From Phialocephala subalpina (lineage: Eukaryota > Ascomycota > Leotiomycetes > Helotiales > Mollisiaceae): 64,000 nucleotides of DNA. Where the stretch lies: contig FJOG01000001.1 in assembly GCA_900073065.1 (NCBI GenBank), forward strand, positions 1,254,430 through 1,318,429. Reading direction: 5' to 3'. Both the position numbers and the translations under genes were made by a program. Below, piece after piece: positions 8,297-20,467 of the stretch. Within the stretch, counting starts at the first letter, position 1. The number at the start of each line of letters is the position of its first letter. The notes beneath the pieces are model-generated. The model ran no database searches and was not told where the DNA came from. It saw only the letters and a list, made by a program, of their open reading frames with translations.

Positions 8297-10373
8297 TTAT
8301 TCTAGCCTTACCCCGCCAACCCTCTTAGCAAGGCGTTCGCTGGCGCCATCGCCGTCTGAATCGGAAGGCGATGGTCTTTTGGGGGGTCTCTCACCAGTCG
8401 TTTCCAAGATTGTTAGGAGCGTAGCCCAACCAGGAGTAGATACAAGATCTTTTCCATCTGCGATATCGTGCTGTGTTGCCACGCGGCAGAGGAGTGCTTC
8501 TTCTTCCTGTTTTTATGGGTTAGTACAAGAACGTAGATAGGAGGGGGAATTGAAGGGATTACCTTGCCCAGGATGCCAGTGCCGTGCAGATAGCAGAGGA
8601 GATGGAAGTCGGAGATTGCGTTGATTCCGTCTTGTTTCGTGCTGTTTTTGGCGAGGCCTAAGCACTTCGTGACGTCTTGGAGTTCTTGGCCTTGGCCGAG
8701 TACCAAGCGGTTCTCGATGGGGAAGCCTGGTGGGTCGGCTGTGAAGAGAGATTTTGCTTCTTGGGGAAAGCCATGGGTAAGGGTGACGAGGAGGTATTCG
8801 ACTGGGAAGGATGGCTTTGCGTTTTCCTGTACACTTCTTCCGTATTCGTTAATTCGTCTGTAGAAGACTTCTGGGATGTATCGAGTGACGCCCTCGGATT
8901 CTTCTTCGTCGTCTTCATTTCGGACGATCATTACTGTGGGATCAGCAGATGGTTCAATAATGTCAGCTCTGACCATTTCGACGGCTGAATTAGAGACTTG
9001 GTAAGCAGATATCGCGATTTGGCCTTGTTCGTCGCCAGAAACAACACAGGTGACAAAGTTTGACCCAAATCTGCCAGTATCACTCCACTTCGTAGGTTTT
9101 GGGTGTAAGGCCTGGAGGCGAGCGGCGAACGTGATTTCGAGAGATGATAGGAAGTAGGAATCGATGTGTCTCTTGCAGATAACAGAGCCATCCCCTGCGC
9201 CAGAATCTAAAAGATCGGTCCAGATGACGCCGACCTTTTGAAGGCCACATAATCTCGCAACCTCGTCAATCTCCTTTTCGTTCTCCCAATCGAGAAGTGT
9301 GACGCCGTCGATCTCATCGACTTGCGGTGGCTCGTAGATAGCCTCAACGACAGCCTTGATACCAAGTGGCACCTCAGTGTACTCGGCATATCGGCCATAT
9401 AAGTAACCCATACGCTGTGCTCCTCCCTGGCGCCAGAAGTTGAGCAGCTTCTCGATCAAACCTGAATTCGCAAACTCGACGTGATCGACCATTCGGAATG
9501 GCTGTGGCTGTAAAGTGATCGCGCTTGGTTGGCACTTTGTGCAGATGCCCTCTGGCCATTGTGGATGTCCTGAGGGGCAGTCCTTCTTTACTCTATAGTA
9601 TGGTTCGGTCAGCGGTGGCATGAACGAGCTCCCTAGTTCCGGCTTGTTCGTCGCAGAGTTGATTTTCCGTAGGTGTGAGTGGAAGGAGAGATTCTTGATC
9701 TTCTTCTCGGCCAGGTACTCCGCATTGAAAGGCTCCAGTGGCATGCAGTAATCGCACATCCCTTTGTCTCCATGTCTGCACATCTTCTGGTCCTTCTTTC
9801 GCGGAATCTTGCCATTCTGCTTGTCTAACCTATCATCGACTGCAGACTGCTTGACAACCTCCCACGGGTTCTTGATCTTATCTGAAGGTGACTTCAACGC
9901 TTCTGCAATGACTGGGACGTCTTCGGCAGGTAGAACAACGGTTCCGTTGAGTCGATTCGAGGAAGAGAAAGGTTGGGATGCGTTCGCAGAATGGGTAGCA
10001 CCGTTCGAGCTGCCGTTTGATGTTACTTCTTTATGCTTGTAGTTTATGAATACCATATCGCCATGTCTGCAAAATGTTAGGATCTTTGTCCGTCGATCTA
10101 AGCTTCACGACCTACTTCAACCCAATTCGTGAGATCGGGAACCTTGCAATCTCTCTCAAAAGCTTCGATTCTGCACCAGTAGGTTGTGGCGACAGTGTCA
10201 AAGTATTGAAGTCGACGGTTGAAGGGAGCACTTCCGAAAGCTATGGAATAGTCAGCAATTTGATCCAGCATCATGGTCTGCTCGCATACCTTCTGTCCAA
10301 GGTCCGCAAATGTCTGGGTAGGCTCGACATTCACCCGCACCATCGCATCTGGGCCTCGAAATCGGAGTAACAT
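8297..10373 (-). CDS. NPL4: Npl4, cofactor of Cdc48/p97 in ubiquitin-dependent extraction
   Basis: Npl4 with Ufd1 recruits Cdc48 to polyubiquitinated proteins at the ER and in the nucleus. Four exons (10290-10373, 10143-10240, 8563-10066, 8297-8506) give 631 residues, as in other fungi. The N-terminus [16 protein letters not shown] opens the ubiquitin-like domain, which continues across two introns to [10 protein letters not shown]. The zf-Npl4 motif [12 protein letters not shown] lies at about residues 156-167, followed by [19 protein letters not shown]. The MPN-like Npl4 domain begins at FRMVDHVEF and includes [10 protein letters not shown] and VGVIWTDL. The short last exon ends in a basic and acidic tail. 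The start is fixed by the ubiquitin-like fold. It is divergent from SEC66, about 525 bases away. Confidence 0.95.
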
Positions 10374-10898
10374 GGTTGCGGTTACGTGTGGTGTTGTAGT
10401 GGGGGAGACTCTGATGGCGGAAGATGTTCTTTTGTAGACCCAAATATAATTTAGATGAGTGAAAGTGGTTCAGGCTAGTAGAGAGTGTATGAGTGAATAG
10501 GTATCTTGAGGTCTAACTCTGAAAATGAGGGGCAAATGTGATCTCTGGAAGTAGAAAGAAAGCTGCAGAGAGCTCTCCATGCCAGTCGAGACTGCGATTC
10601 ACGCGTTGGTTCGTCATATGGCGGCCTTGTCTTAGCTCCGGGCTGAACTTGCAGGGGTAACGAGGGCTCCGGTCGGCTTCCAGAGGTTAATTTTAGCGGA
10701 CTGGACTGAAAGGCGATACTTGGCCTCATGAGAATTAATTGTCAAAGAACACTTTGCGCTCAGAACACTGTGTCTAATATTTTCTTTCGCCATCCCGACC
10801 AGAATTTCACGATTGAATTCTGAAACAACGATCGTACTCTCAAGTCAGAATCATCCATCACAGCCAGGACATTGAGGAGGGCTCTGAACACTATCGCG
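10374..10898. promoter_or_regulatory. Shared upstream region of NPL4 and SEC66
   Basis: About 525 bases separate the two divergent start codons. No conserved gene is visible in either strand, so this should hold both promoters and leaders. No specific element is claimed. Confidence 0.4.
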
Positions 10899-11702
10899 AT
10901 GTTCGACATTGACTGGTTCGGACTCGCTGTCCCATTCGCATACATTGGTGTTTTGGTGGGCTCTTTGATCACATTCTCTTCGGTCTACAGAAAGCGGAAA
11001 GCAGGTCAGGAAACCAGTACAGACTACATCTACGGTATACTGACTCTCCTCAGCACAATCTGCAACTCTTGCGCCATGGTTCCCTCCGCACATGCAACGA
11101 AATATCTACCTCTCTCTACTTCACCTTGAGCCAGAAGAAGGAAATGAGAAGAGTGTCAAGGTCCCAGACAGCGTTCTACGCGCCGCCCTTCTGAGGAGAG
11201 CAGTGGAGGACATTCACCGAATCATTCAGATCAGAACCGCAAAGCAAGCATGCAGTACACTATTGCAACGTGGTAGTGTTGGAGATGCGCTTTGGCAACG
11301 ATTCTTGAGGGCAGAGTCGGAGATGGAGGCAGAGCTTAAGGATGTGGTTATGGAGGTATGTAGCATGAGATACTGGGGGAGAATCTCAAGCTAACAGCTG
11401 GGCAGGCAAATGCTCTTACACCAAACTGGGGGACCACGATATTCCAATCTGCAAATGAGATGGCTGCCAACACAATGTTCCGCCAAAAGCTGGATGAGAT
11501 ACAATCCCAAACCGAGTCCGAGAAAGCATGGTGGGACAAGAGACGAGCATCGATCCAGGACGAATTTATGAAGGAGCTTGACGAAGAGAAAAACGCGCCA
11601 GCAAAGGCCAGCAAGGCGGGAAGTGATGAGGATGCGGTCCTAGTCGAAGGTGGTGGCCCAGCAGCTACAGGAAGCATAAGAAAGAAGAAGGGCAAGAAAT
11701 GA
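10899..11702 (+). CDS. SEC66: Sec66/Sec71, ER post-translational translocation subunit
   Basis: It is part of the Sec62/Sec63 complex that helps post-translational import of proteins through the ER Sec61 channel. Three exons (10899-11004, 11054-11355, 11406-11702) give 234 residues. A single membrane segment near the N-terminus (FGLAVPFAYIGVLVGSLITF, about residues 8-27) is followed by YRKRKAAQSATLAPWFPPH, which forms only after removing the 49-nt intron 1. The cytosolic part includes NIYLSLLHLEPE, VPDSVLRAALLRRA, and ANALTPNWGTTIFQSANE, all typical of fungal Sec66. The C-terminus is lysine-rich (RKKKGKK). Confidence 0.92.
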
Positions 11703-12211
11703 GCATTGTCCAGTGACGGCGGCACTCTTCTGTAAAACGACTGCATTGGTATGGTACATATGGGCGTTCAGGAGCATGGGGAATACAGCGTGTAAAATAC
11801 GCAGATCAGCAGATGCTGATATCTCTTCGAATTACATATCAAGTTGGCTTCCACTTCAGGCAGACTTCTCACACTTTCTCTTCATGGTTTGCAAGGTTTG
11901 CAAGGTTCACAGTCGGACAACCTTACAACTTCTCCTCCTCCGATTTGATCAGGAAGATGACAATCATAGAATAGTCTTGAATTTTCCACGTTGGAGAGGC
12001 TTTGAAGCTACCCAAGCCACTGTCTCGAGCCTCAAGAAGTCGAACCTGACTATCCTCAAGAGAAATCCAGCACGTACTCATTGAACACAATACAAGGGGA
12101 CCGCGAATCAGTCTTTCAAGACATCATTGCACGCATCGCAAGCTTTCAATATCCCCACCGCCCAGTCCCAGGAATCATCTCCCGAGTCTCAGTTCTGCCT
12201 TCCCCATGCAC
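11703..12211. other. Intergenic, no gene seen
   Basis: A 509-base gap between two convergent genes. A 123-codon open frame at 11713-12084 has no domain and looks like chance. Pyrimidine-rich toward 12211. Confidence 0.4.
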
Positions 12212-12716
12212 TTAAAACCACCTCATCTTCCTCTTAAACATCTCGTCCTCCTCAGCCCTCCACCTGCTATCCATAACCTCCCTCTCAATCTCTCTTTGTC
12301 TTTTCAATTCCCTCTCCGTCCTCTCTTCTTCGCTCAGAACTGGACTCTCGCAACCACTCAAGCCAATGAACCTCCCGATTCTAATAACGAATTAGCACCA
12401 CAGCATCTCAAAAAGACAATATTCAAGAAATAGACGCTTACCTTCGTCTCTTCTCCTCCAACGTAGCATCAATTCTCCACTCTCGATCAACTGGACACGG
12501 ATAATGCCTCGTATAGACGCTCGGTGTTCGTTGATGATAGAAATGTGCCAAATCGTCAAGTTGGGCGCTGGTCAGGAGCCAGAAGTTGAGGAGCGTAGGA
12601 GGGAATGAGGGGTGGACTTCGCCGGTTGTGAGGCGGACAAGGGGAGCGAGAGGGAGGGCCAGTTGTTGGATTTTGACTGCTAGTACAGGATTCGCGGCTT
12701 GTCTTGTTGACGGCAT
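12212..12716 (-). CDS. Small conserved-looking protein of unknown function
   Basis: Two exons (12442-12716 and 12212-12380) join in frame across a 61-nt intron to 147 residues. The N-terminal half begins MPSTRQAANPVLAVKIQQLA and includes LLTSAQLDDLAHFYHQRTP and YTRHYPCPVDREW. The C-terminal half is highly charged and helical: SEEERTERELKRQREIERE and ending KRKMRWF. I do not recognise a domain. The clean splice junction and dense charged helix in the second exon argue it is real. It is similar in style to small Pezizomycotina-specific proteins. Confidence 0.7.
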
Positions 12717-13247
12717 TTTGTGTATTTGATTTTTGGTTTTGTGTTTGGTTTGTGATTGTGGCGTGGAGTTTGATGGGGTAATGTTGTGGATTCTTTGAGC
12801 TGATGCTTTGAAGGTGACGTTGTGAAGTTGTAGCTGTATGAGATGAAGGTGACGGAATGAGTAAAATGAAGTGAATGTGCAAGTGAATGGACGTTTCAAC
12901 AGCTGCCAGCAGCCTGTGCGTAGAGACTTGAATACAGATAATGAAATACGAGGACAGTTGACTTGACGATTCTAGATGTTCAGAGAAAGAGGAGGAGAAG
13001 CTGGAACGAGAACGACTACCTTTTGTATGGATGTTTGCAGGCTTTGAGAGAGCATTTTCTTTGTGCTCGAGGGATGTTACCTCTGTTGAAAAAGGAAGTG
13101 GGGGCATTGGGAGCTATTTTGGGAGGTTCGAGTTCTCTTTGTGAGTTGTGGGGAGGTCGAGTCTCACTTGAGTCTCTTTCTTTGAGGCTCTGTGAGCACG
13201 TGCTGAATTTGTCTTAAGATGGCCTTGACATCGTACATTACATTCTA
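12717..13247. other. Intergenic between two minus-strand genes
   Basis: About 530 bases. ORFs on both strands are low-complexity (S/H rich on minus) and overlap the promoter of the small gene downstream. No gene is supported. Confidence 0.4.
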
Positions 13248-15758
13248 TCAAAGTCCTTTCCACTAGAAGAAGGGGGAGTCAGCATTTGCCCTTTAAAGGA
13301 TATCTTGGGAGAATGTCTCGGGAGCAATATCATGAGACATTCCCAAATAGGAAAAAAGGTGTATCCCCCGTTTACTTACTGCTGTCTTTGCCAAGTGATC
13401 CGCCTTCTTCTTGCTCTGCTTGATCATGCCCAACGATTTCAGATCAGCGAGTGCTCTGTAGAATAACACAAGAGCATCTCTCTCATCGATCTTCTGCTCT
13501 TCCCCTCCACTGACCATCTCGAAGAACGCTGACCATAGATCAAAGATGTTGATAAGAGAACCTGTCTCTAAGTACATCTGATACAGTATAGCAGTTGCAG
13601 GATGCGTAGACGACAATCCCTCCACTGACTCACAACAATCGCATTTCAGATAGTCGTAAGGTGCAAACAGTGCTCGCTCAATTCTCGCTCGAGGCGCAGG
13701 TGTAAAGACATCGCGATATGGCAACATCGAATCGTAGAGCCAGACTTCGTGGAGGAAGATGTCTTTTGGACTTTCAACCGAAAAGTACTCTTTCAGTCGA
13801 GCGTTCAACTTGTCGACGAGAGTCGTGAACTGCTTGTCTTGCTCGGTGAGCGTTGACTCTTCATAGCTCAGCTGAACTCTCTGGGCGATCACAGTCGTCC
13901 TGAGACCTTGGTTGCGGATGGCGTAGCTGCTGCGGACCGGCTTTCCTGATTTTGAAGCTTGATCTGCCAAGTTTGATACTTGTGATTGGAGACTTGTAAC
14001 CTCTTCGAGGAAGTTTGAGTCCTCTTCGGCCCAGCCGTCAAGATCCATATCTAGGCTACCGTTCTGGATAGCATCACAAATCTGTTGCAAAAATGAATCT
14101 AACTCATCCGGCGTCATTCTCTTTGTTGATTCCAGGATGCGACTCGCGAAGTCGGATTCGCTGAGAGTCCCATCGAAAGTCGCCATGTACAAATCGATGC
14201 TTGATACTGGGCCTGGCGAAGAGCTTGCGACTACGTGCGCGACGCGTAAGAGATGTAGTACCGGACTATTGGAGAGAGATGACTGGATCTCATCGAGCAG
14301 AATTGTATCATCTTCCAGTAGGCCGTTGGCACGGGAGAAGTCTTGTGTCTCAATGAGACGCTTTACTAAAGCTTTGAAGGACGGTAGCATCCGCACAGCT
14401 TCATAGTGCTCAGACTGGAGAGCATATGGTGGTGAGGCTCCCAATACGGGAGTAAGCATGCTCAGAGCATTCGCGAAAAAATGGCACATATAAGCGTACT
14501 TTGAAGATCAGTACAGTTAGAGGGTCCACAACAGAGTAGCAAACTAACCTTAAGAGCGGCCGTGAAGGCCTGCACGCTTTGGGCGTGCTCTTGCTGTCTC
14601 TCGACGAGGCTTGCCACAAGCGTAGTGCTGAGACGTAACGGGGCATGGCTACCTGCAAGAACCTTTTTAAAAATTCTCTCTACAAGAGAGCTCGTCTGCT
14701 CCACATCAAATCGGGTTCCATGAAGAGACCGAGTTGCGATTCTGGGAAGTCTCTCCTGGAAGAGGTCCAGAGACGTCGCAATTCCGAACAGAAGTACGAA
14801 GGGTATGCGATCTCTCCAGGAACTAGACAAGTTAGACTCAAAACAACAGTTCAAAAAGGATAAGACTGACCTGACCAACGCAATCAACTCTGCAATTAAG
14901 CTTGTATCAAAGGCTTCACTATCTTGGAAGGCCACAACTACTGCTTGACTCCCCTGCGCGCGTACGAATCCATGGAGTATTTCGAGGTCATAGTTGAGGA
15001 GTTTTCGTCCCTATCAGATGAGCAGATATTCCCCAAAAGTACAATTCGACTTACACCTGGGCCTGTAGTAAATTCATCGTCGCCGTCTAAGCTAGTCTTC
15101 TGGTTCGTAGCATCTCGAATCACTTTCTTCAAGATGGCTTTAAGATTTGAATCATCCCCAGACCGTAACGCAACAACCGGCCCGTTGACTTCAGCCCTAA
15201 GATGCCCAGACAACTGCTCGAAGAGAAATCCTTGAGATGCAATATTGGGACCTGTGACAATGAAGCCAGCGGGGATTGTCTCTGTCTCTCGATTTGTCTG
15301 GTTAGACCTTTCCTGCATCGAATCTTGCACAAATGCAGTGACATCTTTGAGAGTATCTTCGTTCGCTTCATCTAGGATTGTCTGCATATCAAATGAGCAA
15401 CGATCTCCAGAATCTTATAAGCCAACCCTTACTTGAATCTGGGCCTCCGTGTGGAACCATGCTCGTTCGTAAAGCTCATATCGGAATTGTATACATTCCA
15501 CACTCTCCTTGCCATTGAGTAATGCCTCAAACTTCGAAGTCGTAGAGCTCTGCAGCTGATCGAGCGCTGCTTTCTGCTTCCCTAATTTGCGCCTTTTCAT
15601 CGGTCGCGTGGGCTCTTCGTCCGCAATATTGGAGGGGTGGTATACATAGGCTGCCTATACGAAATTAGAATCTTGCAATCAATTCCCAAACGTGATCCAA
15701 CCTGATTATCAGTGTCATGGTAGCTTGCCTGGCTATTCTCCTCCTCATGGTCGGACAT
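13248..15758 (-). CDS. ORC3: Origin recognition complex subunit 3
   Basis: ORC3 is a core subunit of the complex that marks replication origins and loads MCM. Seven exons (15702-15758, 15433-15654, 15055-15381, 14871-15010, 14549-14822, 13380-14498, 13248-13262) join in frame to 717 residues. Diagnostic stretches: PAGFIVTGPNIASQG (the ATPase-like start), VVVAFQDSEAFDTSLIAELI, SSWRDRIPFVLLFGIATS, KYAYMCHFFANALSML, and the C-terminal LFYRALADLKSLGMIKQSKK, with the last exon coding only the final WKGL. The short last exon was chosen because fungal ORC3 proteins end in exactly this way. It is divergent from the PPR gene with only 118 bases between the start codons. Confidence 0.93.
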
Positions 15759-15876
15759 TTGGTTTTGCAAGGTGGTTTGGGGAGACGCGTTGACGCGAGA
15801 TGATATCGCCGAGGGTCGCCTCTCAAGAAAAGTTCGGGCTTCAGATTTTAACAGACAGCATTTTTCGAAAACACTT

Positions 15877-18700
15877 ATGCCGCCCCCACAACATCTCCTG
15901 TCGACTAGACTCCGGGGCTTTGTATGCAAATCATGTCTGTCAAAGCTACGAGCTCCTCGGGGACAACGAATACCATGGACATCACGAACATTCGCGAGCG
16001 ACGATAGACCTAGGAGGAAAAAAGGAGGATTGGACTTGCCTCATGGCACAATCAGATACTTCGAGCAGACTCCAGATGGTGTCCGCACAGAGATCAAAGA
16101 TGGCGACGACGATGGTGCTATGGATAAATTGAGGGAAAAGCTGAAAGAAATCGAGGAAAGGACTGGCAAGACTGCGGACGATTTGGATGCGCAAGATCTC
16201 GACGATATTCTTCAAGAGATTTCCCCAGGCGAGGAGGGAGATGCTCTTTTTGATCGATATCTCGAAAACGCCCTTTCGAATGAGCAGGGTTCTGCTGAGC
16301 TTGGAGATGATTCCGAAACTATGTCCGAGGAAGAACAGAGGATGCAGAATCAACTGGAATTAATCAACTCATTAGATGTGGATAATCTTTCAGACGAGGA
16401 TCGTTTGATGCTAAGGAAAATGCTACTTGAGGTAGCTCAGAAAGGCATGCCAGACTTTCTCCTTCTTTCCACTGCCACTAATACGAATCACAGGCAAGCC
16501 TACTTCTCTTCAAGAGTCAACACCGTCGGAAGGTGGTGCTCCTGGCAAAAGTTCAATACTGAACGAATATACTCGTACGGTCTTACCTGTCGCATCTTTT
16601 CCTGCGAAGTACCATGGGTATCTTCGACATCTGGAGCAGTGCGTCAATGGAAACGTTACAGGCTTGGCCTCCCAAAAGAGATCGCGACGCAGAGGTGCTC
16701 TACGTGAACAACCTCTTTCGAACCCTGGCTTTAGAATCAAGCAGACCTGGAAATCATACATCATGTGCCGAGCTGCGCTGTTGTCCTCACCTTACCTCAT
16801 TCCTGCCAGGTTTTGGGAGGCATTATGGAACATCCTTTCGGAGGAAGATATTTGCAATTTGGACCGGATGTCTCATATCAAAAAATTGGGCGACGACATG
16901 CAGACTTTGAGGGTAGACATGAGTCCGGATCAGAGACTGCTATACATCGAAGCTGTTTTCGTTGACGCTGATCAAGCAAGCGCCATTCAAGCTTGGGAAT
17001 CGATGGCTTCTTCGAAGATGGAGCGTGACAATGCATATTGGGACCTCGGGACCAGGATGTTTTGTCGCCATGGTTTAATTGATCGAGCTATCGACTGTGC
17101 AGAGAACGTTTTGAAGAAGACAAATGATCCCAGCGATTTTCGACTATTGCTCCCTATAATCGGAGCGGTTCTAAAATCAGATGATGAATACTCTGTTCAA
17201 CGGGCATGGGCTCTGTACATCCGATTAAGGTTCAATTTTGGAAACAAAATCAACATGGAGGATTACGACTCGCTCATCTCAATGTTTATGGATGCCAACA
17301 GAAAGGAGCAGGCACTGGCAGTATTTAAAGACATGATGCTCACTAATGATGTTCGGCGGCCTGATAGAGACTCTATTAGTCGTTATACAATCTCAGTCGG
17401 GAAGAACGCTGTCCTCAGTTCCCTAAGAATTCTTCCAGCTGAGCTCGATTGGCAGGAATTCAAAACAGTGGACAAACTACCGTCGAATTTGGACAACCCT
17501 ATCTTCTTCGCAAGCTGGATGAAAAAGCTCATTGGAGACGGGGAACTTGATTCTGCTGAGAAGGTCTACAATCTCATGCAGGAACGTGGAATTCGACCGA
17601 GCTCTATATCAATCAACGGACTGATTGGTGCTTGGTATCGCTCAAAAAAGGAGAAATATCATAAAAAGGCAGATGCTCTAGCCTGGCAGATGATTGAGGA
17701 ACGGAAACTCGTGGTTGCCATGCGCGATGTGAAATTTGATCGGAGGACACTCGAGGGCCCAGTACGTGTGGTGATGACGACCGATATGCCAAACACCAAA
17801 CCCGTCACGTTAGTACCTTATGCCACCATTGAGACATTCTCAATTCTGCTTCAGCAGTACCGGAAGCGACAAAAGTTTACCCTTATACCTAGCCTCTTCG
17901 AGGCTCTGAATAAGGCTCGAATCAAGCCAAACGTGGGATTCATGAATCAGATGCTGTCGACGGATATGAAGGCAGAGACGCCAGCATTTGCATGGAAAAC
18001 GTATCGTTCTTTGACAGATTTGAAGAAATCCAAGGGCAGCATCGTGCAACCTGACTTTGAAACATATCTCATTTTATGGGAATGCATGGCTCGTGCCCAT
18101 GATCCTCTCAAGCCCAAAGCAGCCAGAAGGGCAGTTAAGTTGCCAAGTCCTAGGGTCATATTTGGGGAAATGATGCAACACTTGAAATGGCAGAAGGGAC
18201 CTCTTCCAAACGACCTTTACCAAACGATAATCATGTGTTTCTGTCTCAACAAAGATCAAGCTGGGACTGCTGTTGCCCTAGAAGCTTTGAAGCACGTCTT
18301 TGGTAATTATCCAACCGAGAACACAGCCCGCTCAATCGTCCTCCAGCTTGCTCGTGTGGGTTTCACGAACGAACATGGCTTCGCGCCTCGTCGGCTGAAT
18401 GTTAGATCATCGGTCTCTCAAGGAAGGATTCATAGTGTGACAGCGGCTCTTAATTATCTGAAGGAGCAGAGGGCTGAGGTTTTGAGTCAACAAGGAATCG
18501 ACTTCGACGCGCTGGAAGGAGAGGCTAAACTGGAAGAGACCATATTGCTGCTGTCTCAACTACTCAGATATAGTTATGAGCATAAGCCAGTGAAGGGCCG
18601 AGTTTTGAGGAAGGCTCCGCACGAGTCCCAAACGGCGGCTTTATTGATGGGAGTGCGAGAGTGTATACCTTGGAAGGCACTGGGGGATAGTGAATCATGA
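15877..18700 (+). CDS. Mitochondrial pentatricopeptide-repeat (PPR) protein
   Basis: Two exons (15877-16444 and 16494-18700) give 924 residues. The N-terminus MPPPQHLLSTRLRGFVCKSC is a plausible mitochondrial targeting signal. An acidic region follows, then PPR-type helical pairs such as SAEKVYNLMQERGIRPSSIS, VFKDMMLTNDVRRPD, and LFEALNKARIKPNVGFMNQM. Such proteins bind organelle RNA and control its processing or translation; the target here is unknown. The only intron that keeps the frame uses a GC donor (AAAG|GCATGC) with acceptor CACAG and a good branch point CTAATAC. The nearby GT at 16432 would break the frame. It is convergent with the G-patch gene 95 bases downstream. Confidence 0.88.
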
Positions 18701-18795
18701 CTTGTATGATATTGTAGCCATATGTATGACAGAGATCTCTCCAAATAGAATTCATTGCACCAGCAAATTGGGTATCATTCCTGAACGCCTAAATT

Positions 18796-19770
18796 TCAAT
18801 CGTGGTCTTCCTCCGTCAAGCCTGGACATCCTTCCATGTCCTTGTCCGGATATGTATATTTACAATAGAAACAATAATTAAACTCCTCCCTCAGATAGAG
18901 CACAAGCTTGTGTAGCCTCTCTGCTGGGTCCAATGCATTGAATTCGTCCAGCTCAGAGTCCTCTTCCTCGAGATCTTCCACAAGAGTATGTTGAATCTTG
19001 TCTTTACCTAGAGCTCTCTTGTCGTCCTTGTCCTCGTCTGCATCGTCATACGTAGGTAGCCGTGAAAGACTTTGTTGGAGGTCGTAACGCATTCGTCTGT
19101 CTCTTTCCTCTTCTTCTCTTTTTTGGACCAATCCTCGCCATAGGATGTTGATCTGTTTCAGAGGCTTGGTAGAGATCTGGGGCTTCTTTTCACTGAAGTC
19201 CCCTTTTTGTGCTGTTTCCTCCTCCTCCCTTTCCCCTGTCATTCGCTCTGCAACTCTCATAGCTGCTCCAACAATGCCCTCCAATCTCGCTTCTTCTCTT
19301 TCTCTCCTAACTCGTTCCCTGTAATCCCCTTCCTCAGCCTTCACCCGCTTCCCCTCCTTCTCCACCTCCTCCCGAAACTTCCGCTTCTTCTCTGAATCCA
19401 GGCCAATTCCACCCCTATCATCCTTCATTGTGATATTGATTGGCTCTCTCCTCGCACCAACATTGTCCTTGCTTCCCAATGCGACACCAGGCTTAAAGCC
19501 CATCTTTGCCATCATAGCTAGACCCTTGTTCTTGGTCGTATTGGGATTGTCGAGTAGAGATTTTGATAATGCGGCTTCTCGAGCTGCGGCTTCGTCTGCT
19601 TCGCGTTCTGCTTTTGATTTGACACGGCCTCGCGCCTCGGATTCGCGCTCTTTGCGAAGTCGTCGTTGGGTATAGGTTTCTTTCTCTTTGGGTTTGGTTG
19701 GTTCTGCGATGATCATGTTCATGTAATCGTCCTCCTCGTCTTCGAGACCGGTGGCATTGTGTGTGGCCAT
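18796..19770 (-). CDS. G-patch protein, GPATCH11-like (DUF4187)
   Basis: A single exon of 324 residues from the methionine at 19770 (MATHNATGLEDEEDDYMNM); an upstream in-frame ATG at 19815 would add 15 residues. The G-patch is visible around GLAMMAKMGFKPGVALGSKD. A long, charged helical middle follows, then the C-terminal DUF4187-type segment with LRHKLVLYLREEF-like sequence and the cysteine motif NYCFYCKYTYPDKDMEGCPG, ending LTEEDHD. This order is that of GPATCH11/CENP-Y proteins, which are likely linked to pre-mRNA splicing. No introns. Confidence 0.88.
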   Translation of the reverse strand: MATHNATGLEDEEDDYMNMIIAEPTKPKEKETYTQRRLRKERESEARGRVKSKAEREADEAAAREAALSKSLLDNPNTTKNKGLAMMAKMGFKPGVALGSKDNVGARREPINITMKDDRGGIGLDSEKKRKFREEVEKEGKRVKAEEGDYRERVRREREEARLEGIVGAAMRVAERMTGEREEEETAQKGDFSEKKPQISTKPLKQINILWRGLVQKREEEERDRRMRYDLQQSLSRLPTYDDADEDKDDKRALGKDKIQHTLVEDLEEEDSELDEFNALDPAERLHKLVLYLREEFNYCFYCKYTYPDKDMEGCPGLTEEDHD

Positions 19771-19815
19771 GGTTGCAATATAAGAGACTTTGCAACAGCG
19801 ACTGTTCGTAGACAT

Positions 19816-20467
19816 TTTTGAGGAATGAATTTGGTAGCCTTGTCAAGGTGGGCTGAGCTAGTCTTGTTCGGGCCGAGAAATGCAATGAGTCGTATAAGTT
19901 TAAATAAGCAAAATTTTTAGTCAAACATGCAAAACTCCAGTGACGCGTAAGTTCAAATCTCGTCACTGCCTTTGATTACAATCAGAGGCTAATTTTGTGC
20001 ATAGAGTGGTTAGCGTGTCGTTCTTATATTCTGCGGGGAACTGCTTAATATGATTCTTTCTAAGAGATGCGAAAGGTAAATATCTCCACTACTTTACTGA
20101 AATACCTATGCTAATAACTCAACAGTCGTGTACGCACTATCCACCCTTTGCTTGAAATAAAAATCCTAACGTTGATAGGGGTTCGACACGTAAGAAAACT
20201 GGTGATTTTAAGAAATTCAAGTACTAACACGTGACCAGCCACCTGGAGTATAAAATTTACCCAAACTTTTTTTTTTTCTTCCCTCCCCCCTCCCTTTTTT
20301 TTCTCTCTCTTTCCCCTTGATATCCTCTTTCAATTTTCCGATATGTACATCCCCAATCAATATCCTTTTTTCGCCAGTAAAATAGCCGAGTCGGCAACAC
20401 TAGCGAGCTCTTGCTCAAATCTTACAATGATGGAACATTCTCTGGAGAATTCTCAAATTTACAGTCC
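19816..20467. other. AT-rich intergenic sequence with polypyrimidine tract
   Basis: No gene is seen. A hairpin at 19938-19968 (CAGTGACG/CGTCACTG) encloses GTTCAAATC. A long T- and C-rich tract lies at 20268-20335, leading into an assembly gap. Confidence 0.4.

Noticed and set aside
16432..16493. GT-AG intron in the PPR gene using the GT at 16432
   Set aside because: It shifts the frame of the long second exon; the GC donor at 16445 keeps it.
19930..20190. Possible tRNA gene (GTTCAAATC, GGGGTTCGACAC and TAGAGTGGTTAGC-like pieces)
   Set aside because: The parts cannot be assembled into a complete cloverleaf with matching acceptor stem and anticodon arm.
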